The notes: generated from the sequence alone by a model not told the origin. A stretch of DNA of 64,000 bases from CAVVYW01 sp963752605 (GCA_963752605.1 CAVVYW010000005.1:1426001-1490000); one strand, 5' to 3'; numbered from the stretch's first letter, positions 7,742-17,778 are shown. Translations and numbers: made by a program.

Positions 7742-10598
7742 TTAGGCCGGGGACGTCACCTCGGCTTCGTCGCCCGCCATGGCGTCGGTCAGCTGTTCCC
7801 GCGAGCCGATGTCGAGCTTCTGGTAGACGTGGCGCAGGTGGGTCTCGACGGTCCGCACCGTCACGAACAGGGTCTGGGCGATCTCCTTGTTCTGGAGACC
7901 GTCCGCGGCCATTCGGGCCACCCGACGCTCGCTCGGGGTGAGCGACTCGACGCCACCGCGCAGCAGCTTCCGGGGCCTGGCCCCGGTGGCCTGGAGCTCC
8001 TCGAAGGCGCGCTCTGCGAGCGGAGTCGCTCCGCAGGCGCGCGCCAGTGACATCCCATTGTTGAGCGGCTCCCGGGCCCTGGACTTGTCGCCGCTTCGCC
8101 GCACCGCCGAGCCAAGCTCGACCCAGGCGTGCGCCTGCTCCAGGCGCGCCTCGGAGTCAGCCAGAGCGTCGGCCGCCTCACCCAGCAGCTCGACGGCCTC
8201 GTCCCCCCCGGCCACCATGCCGCGGGCGCGCAGCGCAATGCCGAGCGCCTGGGTGTTCTTGGCCCCCCGGGCCAGCTCGACTTGCTCATCCGCCAGCGCC
8301 TGGGCCTCCTCGTTCCGGTCGAGCCGGGCCAGAGCGAGCGCCGCGTCGGCCCTCCACCTTGCCGCCGCGGGGTTTCGCATCCCGATGGACTCCCAGCGCC
8401 GCCCGGCCTCGCGTAGCTCCTCGACCGCCTCCTCCGGGCGACCCTGAGCGAGGCGCAGCCGCCCACGGCTCTCCAACAGCAGGCCCCAGGTGAACTCGGG
8501 CAGCTCGACGCTGAGGTTGCAGGCGGCGTGCTGTCGCTCGGCCTCATCGACCTGCCCCTGCTCGACCAGGACGTCCGAGAGCACCGCGACTGGCCACGGA
8601 GTGGCCGTATCGGTCTGGCGCTCGCGGGTGAACTCCACCGAGGCTGCCGCGTCCGCTCCCGCCTCACCGAGGTTGCCCCGCCGGAACTCGATGTTCGAGC
8701 GCAACCACTGCGCGTAGGCGAGCGGGCTGGGCCAGCCGCGGGTCCGGGCCTCCTCGATCCCGAAGTCGCAGAGCTGCGCCGCCAACTCGAGTCCCTCGTT
8801 GAGCACCAGCACCGCAGCGGACATCGACACCAGCAGCGAGTCCGTCTCGCCGGCGAGCGCCCCGCTGCGGAGCGCCCGCTCGACCAGCGAGCGGGCCTCA
8901 TCGGCGCTGCCGCCATCGAAGGTGATCGCCCACGCGTGGTCGATCAGCATCAACGCCTCGGTTGCACTCGCCGCCGGCAGAGTGTTGCCGTGGCGATCCA
9001 GCAGGTCGCGGGCGAGCCCCGAGGTCTCCGCGAACAGGGACGCGTTGAAGATCAACTCGGCGGCGAGTCGCTGGAAGGCGACGTCGTCGGGATCCTCCCC
9101 TGCCTCCAGCCCCAGCCTTCCAACCTTGACCGCGTCTGCCTGGGCGCCGCGACCGAGCGCACGGATTGCCCGCAGGGCTAGGTCGCGCAGCTCCGGCCGA
9201 CCCTCGGCGAGCTCGACGGCGCGCGTAACCACCGGCCCGGCCTCCGGCAGGCCGGTGCGGAGCAGGACCAGCCCCAGCTCGAGCTGAATCTCTGCGAGCT
9301 CCTCGGCCGGAGGGGGCTCCGCCAGGGCGCGCTCGAGATGCGTCGCCGCAATGTGCAGGGCGCCCCGCTCGGCCGCCGCCGCCGCCGACTCTCTGAGCAG
9401 CTCGACCACGCGGGCGTCTCCGGAGGGCTCGATCTCGAGCAGGTGAAGAGCGACGTCCTCCCCTTCCGCGCCCGCCTCGACCAGGATGCGAGCGGCGCGG
9501 CTGTGCATCTCCGCCCGCTCCAGCGGCCCCATGCTGCGGTAGATCGCGGTGCGGACGATCGGATGCTGGAAGTCGAGCGGTCGCTCGGGCCGGAGCAGCT
9601 GTACTTCCGCGAGCGCATCCGCACAACGAGCGGCCTCGTCCGGCTCCAGCTCAGCGAGGGCTGCGACATGCATGAGCTCCGTGCGATCGCCGAGAATCGC
9701 CAGCGCCCGCGCCAGCCGGCCGCAGGCCTCGGGGAGGCGGGTGAGGCGCGCGAGAACCGCACGGCCGACAGTTCGGGGACCGATCTCCGCGACGAAGGAG
9801 GCAGCCCGGGCATCGGGGGTCACTGCATCCGCCTTTGCCGCCGCCAGCAGCTCCTGGCAGTAGAAGGGATTGCCGCCACTGGCCTCGCGGCAGGCACGGG
9901 CGAACTCCGGCGCGACCTCGGCCTCGAGCAGAACCTCCGCCAGCTCGGCGACGGCCGACTCGGACAACGGGCTGGGCTCCACCACCGCAACCTCAGACGA
10001 GCCGACCAACTCGTCCAGGAGCTCGTACTCGGTGCCGGGCTCGGCGGTTCTCACCGTCCCCGCCAGCAGGATCGGAAGGCCATCGATGCGGCTCGCGAGG
10101 TACGCGAGGAACCGCAACGAGTCCGGATCGGCCCAGTGCGCATCGTCCACCAGCAGGGCCAATGGGGCCCGCTCGGCCAGATTGGCGAGGAACCAGTAGA
10201 GGCCGTGCATGGCGGCGAACGAGGGATCCTCGGCCTGACCCGTCCCGTCCGCCCCGACCGGCAGGCCGAGCAGAGGGCGCGCCAACCCCGCGGCGCCGCT
10301 CAGCAGCTCCTCGGCCTCGGCGATCTGACAGCCCGGCGATCGCCGGTTCGCAGAGCTGCCGGGCGACCCCGAACGGGAAGCCGGTCTCGAGCTGCGAGGC
10401 CCGTGCCGTCAGCACCCGGAGCTCCTCCTCAGTCGCACGCTCGCGGAGCTCTTCCAGGAGCCGTGTCTTTCCGATTCCCGCGGGCCCGAGGAATACGAGC
10501 ACCCCGCCCTCGCCGGCGCGCGCACGCTCGAGCGCGCCCGCCGCCGCCTCAAGCTCCCCCTCGCGCTCGAGCAACGCCCGAAGAGCGGTACCGGCCAT
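7742..10598 (-). CDS. LuxR-family AAA/TPR transcriptional regulator (LAL type), with one +1 frameshift near 10324..10334
   Basis: A large regulator of about 951 residues. The N-terminal ATPase has Walker A FLGPAGIGKTRLLEEL (encoded 10598 to about 10330) and Walker B LALLVDDAHWADPDSLRF in the next frame. A long helical TPR-like middle follows. The C-terminal LuxR helix-turn-helix is SLTPSERRVARMAADGLQNK, then TVRTVETHLRHVYQKL. The total of 2857 nt is 3n+1, so one extra base separates the two halves between CEPAIAGLS and AEAEELLSGAAG. ATG at 10598 has TAGCCT 7 nt upstream. Such regulators sense a ligand or inducer and activate nearby genes; the surface-protein operon lies directly upstream. Confidence 0.85.
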
Positions 10599-10605
10599 TG
10601 CGCGC

Positions 10606-10611
10606 AGGCTA
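10606..10611 (-). promoter_or_regulatory. TAGCCT -10 box of the LuxR-type regulator
   Basis: A TANNNT box 7 nt before ATG 10598, with no ribosome binding site between them. Confidence 0.4.
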
Positions 10612-10618
10612 ACGCCGG

Positions 10619-10642
10619 AAACCCTTTCCCGCCAGGGGGTTT
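10619..10642 (-). terminator. Weak hairpin after the surface-protein operon
   Basis: Arms AAACCC and GGGTTT with a 12-nt loop, between the end of the operon (10686) and the LuxR gene. The stem is short, so this is only a possible terminator. Confidence 0.3.
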
Positions 10643-10685
10643 TTAGGGCTTTGCCGGGCGTTGATTCACATCGACGCCTGAGGCC

Positions 10686-13600
10686 CTACCTCTTTTTCCG
10701 CTTCTTCTTGACGCACTTGCCCTTCCTCAGCTTCCGGCCCTTCTTGCACTTCTTCTTGGCGGGAGCGCTCGGGGCCGCTACGGGGGTCGCCACCACGGGC
10801 GGGTTGACGACGGGCGGTGTCGGAGGCGGCTGGACCTCGAAGGCGCCGATGTCGCACACCCCCGCGCCGCCGCCGCGCGGCAAGCCGCGCTGGTCGGTGG
10901 CCTCACAGGGCGTCCCGGGACCGCTCCCCGGGTAGCCGGCGTTCAGCGCCGGGCTGCCGCCGAGCAGAGCATGGGTGAGGGTCTGGCCGCCGTTGTCGGC
11001 GAGCAGGGCGAGGCCCGGGTTGGGGTTGGTGATGTTTCCCGTCAGCACCCCGCTGGGGGTGCAGCTCGACGTGTTGCCGAACAGGTTGTAGCCCCCCGAG
11101 GCGGGCGTGCCGCTGCAGTCGGGCGCCTCAGCCCCTGCGGACAGGTCGCTGTTGCCGGCCACGATCGTGTTCATCAGAAACAGCGTCGCCGAGCCGGTGT
11201 CCAGCATCCCGCCCCCGCTGCCCGCGGTGCCCCCGGAGTCGAAGTCGGCCACGTTCCGAGTGATCGTCGCGTTGCGGAGGGTGGTCGTCCCGTCGTCGGT
11301 GAAGATCCCGCCGCCGTTGCCTCCCGCCTCGTTGCCGGACACGGTCGAGTTGGTGACGCCGAGTGTGCCGGGGCTCGATCCCACGACCCCGCCACCGGTA
11401 TTCGAAGCGTCGTTGCCGGCGACCGTGCTCCTGGTGACGGTGAGATCGCCGGTGGTGCTCGAAATGCCGCCGCCCGACGTCGCCTCGTTCCGGATCAAGG
11501 TCGTTTCGGTGAGCGTGGTGGTTCCGGTCAAGGCGAGGACGCCGCCGGCGCCCCCAGTGGTCTCGTTGTCGCTGACCGTGCTGTGGGTGAGGGTCCCGCC
11601 GCCGGTCAGGTTGAGACCGCCCCCGCTGCCCCCGGCCTCGTTCCCGGTGACCGTACTGTCGGTGACGGTGGCGTTGTTGGCCTCCATCCCGCCCCCGGAG
11701 GCCGATGAATCGTTGCCGTTCACCTCGCTGTCGGTGAGGGTGGCGGTGCCGGCGAAGATCCCACCGCCGTCGGCGCCGGCGCCGGCCCCCACGTTGCCGC
11801 TCACCTCGCTGTCGGTGAGGGTGGCCTCACCGGCCCGTATGCCGCCCCCGTCTCCTCCGGTGCTGTTATTGCCGCCGACAGTGCTGTCGTCGAGGGAGAC
11901 GCTGGTATCGGCGAAGATTCCGCCACCCCTCGTCGCCGTGTTGTTGCTGACCGCACTGCCGTTGAGGGAGACGGTCTCCCCGGCGATCCCACCACCGTCG
12001 GTGGTGGTCTGGCTATCGGTCACCTTGACGTCGGTGAGCGTGGAACCGGCCACCCGGAGGCTGCCGCCGTCACCGGTCGCCGATCCATCGTGGACGGTCA
12101 GACCGCTGAGGTTCAGGGTCGGGGTGCCGCCCGGCACGTCGAGGGCCCGGTCGAGATCGTTGGCGTCGATGCCCGTCGCGCCCTGGCCCGCGCCCTGGAT
12201 CGTCAGGTTTCCGCCTGTGGCGCTCACGTCGAGATCGCCGTTGACGTTCGTGTCGTCGATCCCGACCCTGGTGAGGTCAAAGGCACCTCCGGCGAGGACG
12301 ATCGTGTCCGCGTCGCCGACGACGTTGTCGGAGTCGGTGCAGCCGTTGACGGTCGTGTCGTCGTTGGCGAACTGGACCGCCTCGCGGAGCGAGCAGGGCG
12401 CCACGCCGTCCAGCTGGTCGAGGGTCGTGCTGACGACGATGTTGCTGGTCGCCGGCGGCGCGGTGGGCGGGGTCTGGGCCTCGAAAGCACCGATGTCACA
12501 CACGCCCGCGCCGCCACCGCGCGGCTGGCTCCGCTGGTCGGTCCCGAAGCAGGGCTGGCCGAGACCGCTGCCCGGATAGCCGCCGTTGTGCGCCGGGCTG
12601 CCGGGGAGCAGGGCGTGGGTCAGCGTCGGTCCGCCGTTGTCGGCGAGCAGCGCGAGCCCGGGAACAGGGTTGGTGACGTTGCCCATGGTCACCCCGCTGA
12701 TCGTGCAGCCGGTGGTGTTGCTGAACAGGTTGTAGCCCTCGGAGGTGAGCGTCCCGGCGCAATCCGGGGCGCCCCCGCTGAGGGCCGTGTTGCCGGCGAT
12801 GATCGTGTTCCTCAGGTTCACGACCGTGGACCCTGCGCTGCGAACGAGGCCGCCTCCAGTTCCGCCCGCGGTCGAGTCCGCGTCCGCAACGTTCCGGTTG
12901 ATCGTGGCGTTGCCGAGGTTGGTGTTCCCCTCATCGGTGTTGATCCCTCCGCCGAAGTCGCCGGCGCTGTTCCCGCTCAGCGTGGAGTTCGTGACGTCGA
13001 AGAAGCCGATCGAGGTGAAGTAGACGCCGCCACCGTCGTCGAGCGCGTCATTGGCGGCGATGGTGCTCTTGCTGACGCCGAGATTTCCGGCGCCGTCGGT
13101 GAAGACCCCGCCGCCGTCGACGGCCGCCTTGTTCCGGATCACCGTGCTGTCGGTGATCTGGCCGTCACCGAACATCCCGCCGCCGTTGGTCCCGGCGGTG
13201 TTGTGGCTGAGCGTGCTGTTCATGAGGGTCGAGCTACCACTGATCCCACCGCCCACCGTGAGGGCGCTGTTGCCGGTGACCGTGCTGCCCGCGAGGTCAG
13301 CCTCGTCGGCGAAGATGCCGCCCCCGCTCGCTCCGGCCTCGTTTCCAGTGACCGTGCTGTTGGTGAGGGTCGCGAGGTTGCCCGTGTTCATCCCGCCGCC
13401 GTTGGTGACGGCGGTGTTGCCGCTCACCGTCGAGTTCGTGAGCGTCGCGCCAAGTGCGTTGATCCCTCCGCCCGCGTTGCCCGAGTCGTTGCCGCTCACA
13501 ACGCTGTTGATGAGGGTCGCCGTACCGGTGGTGCGACCGTTGATCCCGGCGCCGGCGCCCGTGGAACTGTTGCCGCTGACGACGCTGTCAGTGAGTGTCG

Positions 13601-14153
13601 CCGCGTCGGCGACGATCCCGCCCCCGCTGTCATCCGACTGGTTGTCCCGCACGGCGACGTCGGTCAGGTTGACCGTCCCGGCATTGATCCCGCCGCCGTC
13701 GGAGCCCCCCTCGGCGGAGCCGTCGTGGACGGTGAGCCCTGAGAGCGTCAGGACCCCAACCCCGCTGAGAACCCGATCCCCGGTGACGGCGCCGTTGCCG
13801 TCGATCCCGGTCGCGGCGGATCCGGCGCCCTGGATCGTCACGGCCTCGGTCGAGTCCAGATCGCCGTTGGTGTTGGTGGCGTCGACGCCGACCCGAGTGA
13901 GGTTGTACTCGCCTCCGGCGAGCACGATCGAGTCGGCGACGACGGCTTCGTTCGCGTCGGTGCAGCCGCCGCTCGGGGCATCGTTGTTGGCAGTCTGGAC
14001 CGCCTCGCGCAGCGAGCAGGTGGCGTTGGGCGCCCCGTCGAGCTCGTCGAAGGTGGTCGAGACGGTGATCGTGCCCGCCTGGGCGGGCGCCGCAGCCAGG
14101 GCGGCTGCGGCCGCGACCGCGCCGATGACGCTCAGACTGCGAAGGGCTCTCAC
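10686..14153 (-). CDS. Secreted CSLREA-domain protein with two tandem beta-helix modules
   Basis: About 1155 residues. A signal peptide (LSVIGAVAAAAALAAAPAQA) follows the GTG start at 14153. Two homologous halves each open with a CSLREA motif (CSLREAVQTANND and CSLREAVQFANDD). Each continues through many 20-27 residue beta-helix repeats of the type TLTDSxVSGN followed by GGGI, and closes with GGGAGVCDIGAFE. The protein ends in the basic Cys tail KCKKGRKLRKGKCVKK. It should form a long right-handed parallel beta-helix outside the cell. The start overlaps the upstream CSLREA gene stop by 4 nt (GTGA), so translation is probably coupled. Role: adhesin or matrix component, by inference. Confidence 0.85.
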   Translation of the reverse strand: MRALRSLSVIGAVAAAAALAAAPAQAGTITVSTTFDELDGAPNATCSLREAVQTANNDAPSGGCTDANEAVVADSIVLAGGEYNLTRVGVDATNTNGDLDSTEAVTIQGAGSAATGIDGNGAVTGDRVLSGVGVLTLSGLTVHDGSAEGGSDGGGINAGTVNLTDVAVRDNQSDDSGGGIVADAATLTDSVVSGNSSTGAGAGINGRTTGTATLINSVVSGNDSGNAGGGINALGATLTNSTVSGNTAVTNGGGMNTGNLATLTNSTVTGNEAGASGGGIFADEADLAGSTVTGNSALTVGGGISGSSTLMNSTLSHNTAGTNGGGMFGDGQITDSTVIRNKAAVDGGGVFTDGAGNLGVSKSTIAANDALDDGGGVYFTSIGFFDVTNSTLSGNSAGDFGGGINTDEGNTNLGNATINRNVADADSTAGGTGGGLVRSAGSTVVNLRNTIIAGNTALSGGAPDCAGTLTSEGYNLFSNTTGCTISGVTMGNVTNPVPGLALLADNGGPTLTHALLPGSPAHNGGYPGSGLGQPCFGTDQRSQPRGGGAGVCDIGAFEAQTPPTAPPATSNIVVSTTLDQLDGVAPCSLREAVQFANDDTTVNGCTDSDNVVGDADTIVLAGGAFDLTRVGIDDTNVNGDLDVSATGGNLTIQGAGQGATGIDANDLDRALDVPGGTPTLNLSGLTVHDGSATGDGGSLRVAGSTLTDVKVTDSQTTTDGGGIAGETVSLNGSAVSNNTATRGGGIFADTSVSLDDSTVGGNNSTGGDGGGIRAGEATLTDSEVSGNVGAGAGADGGGIFAGTATLTDSEVNGNDSSASGGGMEANNATVTDSTVTGNEAGGSGGGLNLTGGGTLTHSTVSDNETTGGAGGVLALTGTTTLTETTLIRNEATSGGGISSTTGDLTVTRSTVAGNDASNTGGGVVGSSPGTLGVTNSTVSGNEAGGNGGGIFTDDGTTTLRNATITRNVADFDSGGTAGSGGGMLDTGSATLFLMNTIVAGNSDLSAGAEAPDCSGTPASGGYNLFGNTSSCTPSGVLTGNITNPNPGLALLADNGGQTLTHALLGGSPALNAGYPGSGPGTPCEATDQRGLPRGGGAGVCDIGAFEVQPPPTPPVVNPPVVATPVAAPSAPAKKKCKKGRKLRKGKCVKKKRKKR
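10701..10757 (-). repeat. C-terminal basic two-Cys tail repeat, copy 1
   Basis: 57 nt encoding a 19-residue Lys/Arg tail with two cysteines (core CKKGRKLRKGKC) at the end of the tandem CSLREA protein. Nearly identical DNA recurs at 14165, 17791 and 36423. Confidence 0.8.
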
Positions 14154-16372
14154 CGCCGCTTCCTCTTCTTCTTGACGCACCTGCCCTTCCGGAGCTTCCG
14201 GCCCTTCCTGCACTTCTTCTTCGCCAGAGGCTGGGCGGCGGGCTGCTGGATCGGCAGCAGCACCTGGGGCTCGGCAAGGGCGTCGACCGCCTCGCAGCTC
14301 GTGACCGAGTCGAGCGAGAGCTGGTCGGTCTGGGCGCTGTCGGTGAGGCCGCTGCCACAGTTGACAGTGTCGGCGACCCCGTCGCGGGCGAAGAGCTGGT
14401 CGCTCTCGAAGCCGCCGATCAGGGTGTCCCCACCGCCGTTGCCGGTGATCGCATCGGAACCGCTGCGGCCGTCGAGCGTGTTGGGACCGCCGTCGCCGAT
14501 CAGGGTGTCGTCGGCGGACGAGCCGGATCCATTCTCGATCGAGCTGAGGGAGGCGGTCGTGCCCGTTCCCGACGGGATCGAAGCGACGGCGCCAGCGAGA
14601 TTGATCGTGCCGGGAACGGCCGTGGCATCGCTGTCGAGCGAAAGCGTGTCGGAACCGCCTTCGCCGAACACCTCGTCGGTGCCGCCACTCGGCTTCTCGA
14701 TCACGAAGTCGTTGCCGCCTCCGCCGCAGACCTTGTCGTCCCCGCCGAGGGGATCGATCTCGTCGTCGCCGACAGAGCCGACGATCACCTCGGACGCGGC
14801 TGTCCCGGTGAACGATCCGTTCGCCACCGAGTCGGCCACCGTTCCCTGGCAGCGGTTCAGCTCGTAGGCGCCCTTGTCGCACTCGGGTACCGTGTCGCCG
14901 TCCTCATCGAACCCGCGCGGCGCTCCGCGCTGGTCCGTGGCAAGCGGGGCCCCGTCGGCGTCGAGGCAGTTGGCGAGCGGGATCTTGTCCACGGCAGGAC
15001 TGCTCGAGAGCAGATCTCCCGTCTGGGTCGGGCCACCGTTGTCGTCGAGGTCCTGGACATTGGGATCGGTGCTGAGGACGTCGCCGGTCCCGGTCAATGG
15101 GCAGCTGCTGTTCTTTTCGATGTTGAAGCCGGCCGACGTGATCGGGTCTGGCCCGCTGCAGGCCGGGTCGCTCTCGTCGAAGATCGAGCCGCGAACGGTC
15201 ACCGAGGAGGCGGGGTTATCGCCGGCCGTGAAGTCGTCGTACTGGATCGCCTTGCCGGTGGCCGCGTTGTTCACCATGAAGGTCGAGGCCGCGATCTTGG
15301 TCACCCCACCCTGGATGTTGGCCCCGCCACCGAAGATGAAGCCGCCCGCGCCCCCGAGGTTGCCTGCGAAGGTCGAGTTCTCGATCTCGAGCGGACCCTC
15401 GAGCGGGGCGAGGTCGCGGTAGAAGAGGCCCCCTCCGAGGCGCGCGAACGGCGTCCCGGTGACGAGGTTGCCGACGATCAGGCTGCGCCTGATCGTCACC
15501 GGGATGCCCTCGGCGAAGATCCCGGCGCCGAGCGCGTTATCGCCCGAGTCCGCCGGATTGACCGAATTCCCAGAAATCGTCGAATCGACGACGGTCAGGC
15601 TTCCGATCGTTGCGGCAATGCCGCCGCCGGAGACGTCGTCGTCGTTCGCGTCATCGGGCGAGTTGACGGCGTTGCCGGTGATCGTGCTCCGGTTGATCGT
15701 CACGTCACCGTTGGTGGCGATGCCGCCGCCGACGTTCCCGCCGGTCTCGGTCGAAGCATTCCCCGAGACGGTGCTGTTGTTGAGGGTCAGGTCGTCGACG
15801 ACGAGCATCCCGCCGCCCCTGGAGTCGGTGTCGCTGCTGGTGACCCTCGAGCTGTTCAGGGTGACCTTGGTCGATCCGACCACGCGAAGGGCGCCGCCGT
15901 TCTCGCCCGCGGGCGGGGTCCCGTCATCGAGCTGGATCCGGTTCAGGGTCAGCGAGGTGGAGCTGGCACCGCTGGACTTCTCCATCACCCGGTCGGTGTT
16001 CGCTCCGCTGCTCCCGTCGATCTCGGCTTCGTCGATGGCGCCCTCGATCGTCAGCGGGCTGGCCGTCGTTGGTGCCAGATCCAGGTCTCCCGTCTGGTTG
16101 CCGATCTCGCCGGCGCCGGGCAGCGTCAGCAGATAGAGGGGCGCCTCGAGGACGATATTGTCCGCCGCGGAGGCGCTCCCCGGCGTGCAGAGGTCCACGG
16201 CCGCGTTCGTGTTCGACGCCTGCACCGCCTCGCGCAGGGTGCAGTTGCCGTTGTTGGTGATGTCGTCAGTGGCGACCGTCGGCGAAATCGTCGCCGCACC
16301 GGCCACGGGCGCGAGCGCGAGCCCGAACAGAAAGGGGGCCGCCAGCAGACTCGCCGTCCCCGCGCGCCTCAT
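14150..16372 (-). CDS. Secreted CSLREA protein with C-terminal RTX-like calcium-binding repeats
   Basis: 740 residues from the ATG at 16372 (GGAG 7 nt upstream). The signal peptide is MRRAGTASLLAAPFLFGLAL. CTLREAVQASNTN is the CSLREA motif, beta-helix repeats follow (NNSTVSGNAST, NRSTITGNAV), then an RTX-like region with GGDDKVCGGGGNDF, DDTLIGDGGPNTLDG and GGGDTLIGG. The protein ends in the basic Cys tail. RTX nonapeptides usually fold on calcium outside the cell. The start overlaps the 59-residue upstream gene by ATGA, and its stop overlaps the next CSLREA gene. Confidence 0.85.
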   Translation of the reverse strand: MRRAGTASLLAAPFLFGLALAPVAGAATISPTVATDDITNNGNCTLREAVQASNTNAAVDLCTPGSASAADNIVLEAPLYLLTLPGAGEIGNQTGDLDLAPTTASPLTIEGAIDEAEIDGSSGANTDRVMEKSSGASSTSLTLNRIQLDDGTPPAGENGGALRVVGSTKVTLNSSRVTSSDTDSRGGGMLVVDDLTLNNSTVSGNASTETGGNVGGGIATNGDVTINRSTITGNAVNSPDDANDDDVSGGGIAATIGSLTVVDSTISGNSVNPADSGDNALGAGIFAEGIPVTIRRSLIVGNLVTGTPFARLGGGLFYRDLAPLEGPLEIENSTFAGNLGGAGGFIFGGGANIQGGVTKIAASTFMVNNAATGKAIQYDDFTAGDNPASSVTVRGSIFDESDPACSGPDPITSAGFNIEKNSSCPLTGTGDVLSTDPNVQDLDDNGGPTQTGDLLSSSPAVDKIPLANCLDADGAPLATDQRGAPRGFDEDGDTVPECDKGAYELNRCQGTVADSVANGSFTGTAASEVIVGSVGDDEIDPLGGDDKVCGGGGNDFVIEKPSGGTDEVFGEGGSDTLSLDSDATAVPGTINLAGAVASIPSGTGTTASLSSIENGSGSSADDTLIGDGGPNTLDGRSGSDAITGNGGGDTLIGGFESDQLFARDGVADTVNCGSGLTDSAQTDQLSLDSVTSCEAVDALAEPQVLLPIQQPAAQPLAKKKCRKGRKLRKGRCVKKKRKRR
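14165..14221 (-). repeat. C-terminal basic two-Cys tail repeat, copy 2
   Basis: Encodes the same 19-residue tail (CRKGRKLRKGRC core here) at the end of the CSLREA/RTX protein. It differs from copy 1 mostly at synonymous or Lys/Arg positions. Confidence 0.8.
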
Positions 16373-16548
16373 TGCTTTCTCCGATTTCCGCGTCCCAGCG
16401 GCTTCGTCTCGCTCATCCACCGCTCGATCTGCACCGGGAGCTCGCGCAGCTCGAGCCGCGCCTTGCGCCCGGTGCGGACCTCGTGGACCGTGGCGGGCCC
16501 GTCCTGGTCTCGGACCGAGACGACGAAGGTTTTGCGGGTCGGGGTCAT
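16369..16548 (-). CDS. Small 59-residue protein wedged inside the surface-protein operon
   Basis: Starts MTPTRKTFVVSVRDQDGP and ends LGRGNRRKQ. There is no signal peptide or membrane segment, so it should be cytoplasmic. ATVHEVRTGRKARLELRELP suggests a short beta-rich domain. It begins 17 nt after the collagen/fibre gene stop and its TGA overlaps the next gene's ATG (ATGA), which argues that it is translated. The family is not recognised with confidence. A role in expression or export of its large neighbours is only a guess. Confidence 0.65.
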   Translation of the reverse strand: MTPTRKTFVVSVRDQDGPATVHEVRTGRKARLELRELPVQIERWMSETKPLGRGNRRKQ

Positions 16549-16564
16549 CGCCGCCGAGTCCGCC

Positions 16565-17764
16565 TCAGCAGCCGAGGGTGGTGTCGTTGATGATCGATTC
16601 GACCTGCCCGGTCTCCCACTTGATCCTGAGGTGTGAGACACCCGAGGCGCAGTCGAGGTAGAGGACCGCGCTACCGGCTGACGGGGTGGCCGGTTCCGCG
16701 GTCTCGCTGATCAGAAACTGATTGATCCCGCTCAAGGTCCCACCGACCGAGAGGCTGTCGTCGGTGCGCAGCGTGTTGGCGGCGGATCGGTACAGGTTGG
16801 TGTCGCCCCCCATCACCAGTGCGTCGGCGGCTGCGGTCGCGTTCGGGAGGCTGACGGGGCCCGCGTTGATCGTGGCTGTATCCGTCGCGGCGTTGCCAAG
16901 AGCTGCGTCGCCATTCAACGTCGCGGAGCCGTCAACCGTTGCACCGCCGTCGACATCGAAGGCGTCGTCCGTATGGAGGGTGTCCGCGGCACCTCGATAG
17001 AGATTCGCCGGGCTGGCGCTGCCGAACACCGCCGCGTCAGCCGCGCTCGTTGCATTGGGAAGGTTGAGAGGCCCCGCATTGACCGTGGCCGTGTCGGCGT
17101 TGTTGCTGCCGAGCGTCGTATTGGCGTCGACCTCGAAATTGTCATCTGTGTGGAGGGTGTCGACAGCGGATCGGTAGAGGCCGGTATCGATCGAGCCGAT
17201 CCTCAACGCTCCCGCAGCACTGGTCGCGTCAGCGATGCTGGTAATCCCGTTGATCGTGACGTTTCCGCCGCTCGAGTTTCCGAGAATCGCTGGGCCAGTT
17301 GCCCTGAGCACGGCGGCGACTTCGAGCTCGTCGTCCGTCTTGATCTGGTTCGCAGCATCTCTATAGAGGTTCGCGTCGGCGCCGAAGTTGATCCCACCGG
17401 TCGGTGAGGTCGAGCTGGCGACGTCCAGTCCGGCGACGGTGCCGACCGTGGGGTTCGGGTAGGTGCCGGCGAGCTCGCCGCCCGCGGTGCCGCTGGGCGG
17501 GCCGCCGACGCCGGAGGGTCCCTGCGGGCCCTGGAGGCCCTGCGGGCCCTGGGCTCCGGCCGCTCCCGCCGGGCCGGGGGGTCCGCGCTTCACCTTCGCC
17601 TTGGCCGACTTCTTGGCTGTCGCCGTGCGTCCGTCGCCCTTGCTCGCGGTCTGCACCGCGACCGCGGTGCCGTTCAGGGCAATGAAGATCGCGACCAGGC
17701 CGAGCACATTGCTGCGCAGCCAGCTGTGAGCTGGGGAGCGCCGGTATCGGGTGTCAGTAGGCAT
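16565..17764 (-). CDS. Collagen-like surface protein with four fibre repeats
   Basis: 399 residues. A membrane or signal segment lies near residues 20-38 (VLGLVAIFIALNGTAVAV). A Gly-X-Y stretch covers about 61-84 (GPPGPAGAAGAQGPQG). The phage-fibre-like motif GGELAGTYPNPTVG follows, then four copies of a motif like NLYRSAANTLRTDDSL at about 131-149, 195-212, 253-270 and 322-339. The C-terminal SHLRIKWETGQVESI resembles the tip of trimeric fibres. It likely forms a trimeric stalk on the cell surface. It lacks the basic Cys tail of its neighbours. Confidence 0.8.
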   Translation of the reverse strand: MPTDTRYRRSPAHSWLRSNVLGLVAIFIALNGTAVAVQTASKGDGRTATAKKSAKAKVKRGPPGPAGAAGAQGPQGLQGPQGPSGVGGPPSGTAGGELAGTYPNPTVGTVAGLDVASSTSPTGGINFGADANLYRDAANQIKTDDELEVAAVLRATGPAILGNSSGGNVTINGITSIADATSAAGALRIGSIDTGLYRSAVDTLHTDDNFEVDANTTLGSNNADTATVNAGPLNLPNATSAADAAVFGSASPANLYRGAADTLHTDDAFDVDGGATVDGSATLNGDAALGNAATDTATINAGPVSLPNATAAADALVMGGDTNLYRSAANTLRTDDSLSVGGTLSGINQFLISETAEPATPSAGSAVLYLDCASGVSHLRIKWETGQVESIINDTTLGC

Positions 17765-17778
17765 GGGCTACTTCCCTT

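Noticed and set aside
11300..13750. Regular short repeats that could suggest a CRISPR array
   Set aside because: They are in-frame, degenerate codons of beta-helix repeats. There is no fixed repeat/spacer length and no cas gene.
16565..17764. Phage tail fibre as evidence of a prophage
   Set aside because: No other phage gene is nearby, and the gene sits in a surface-protein operon with collagen repeats.
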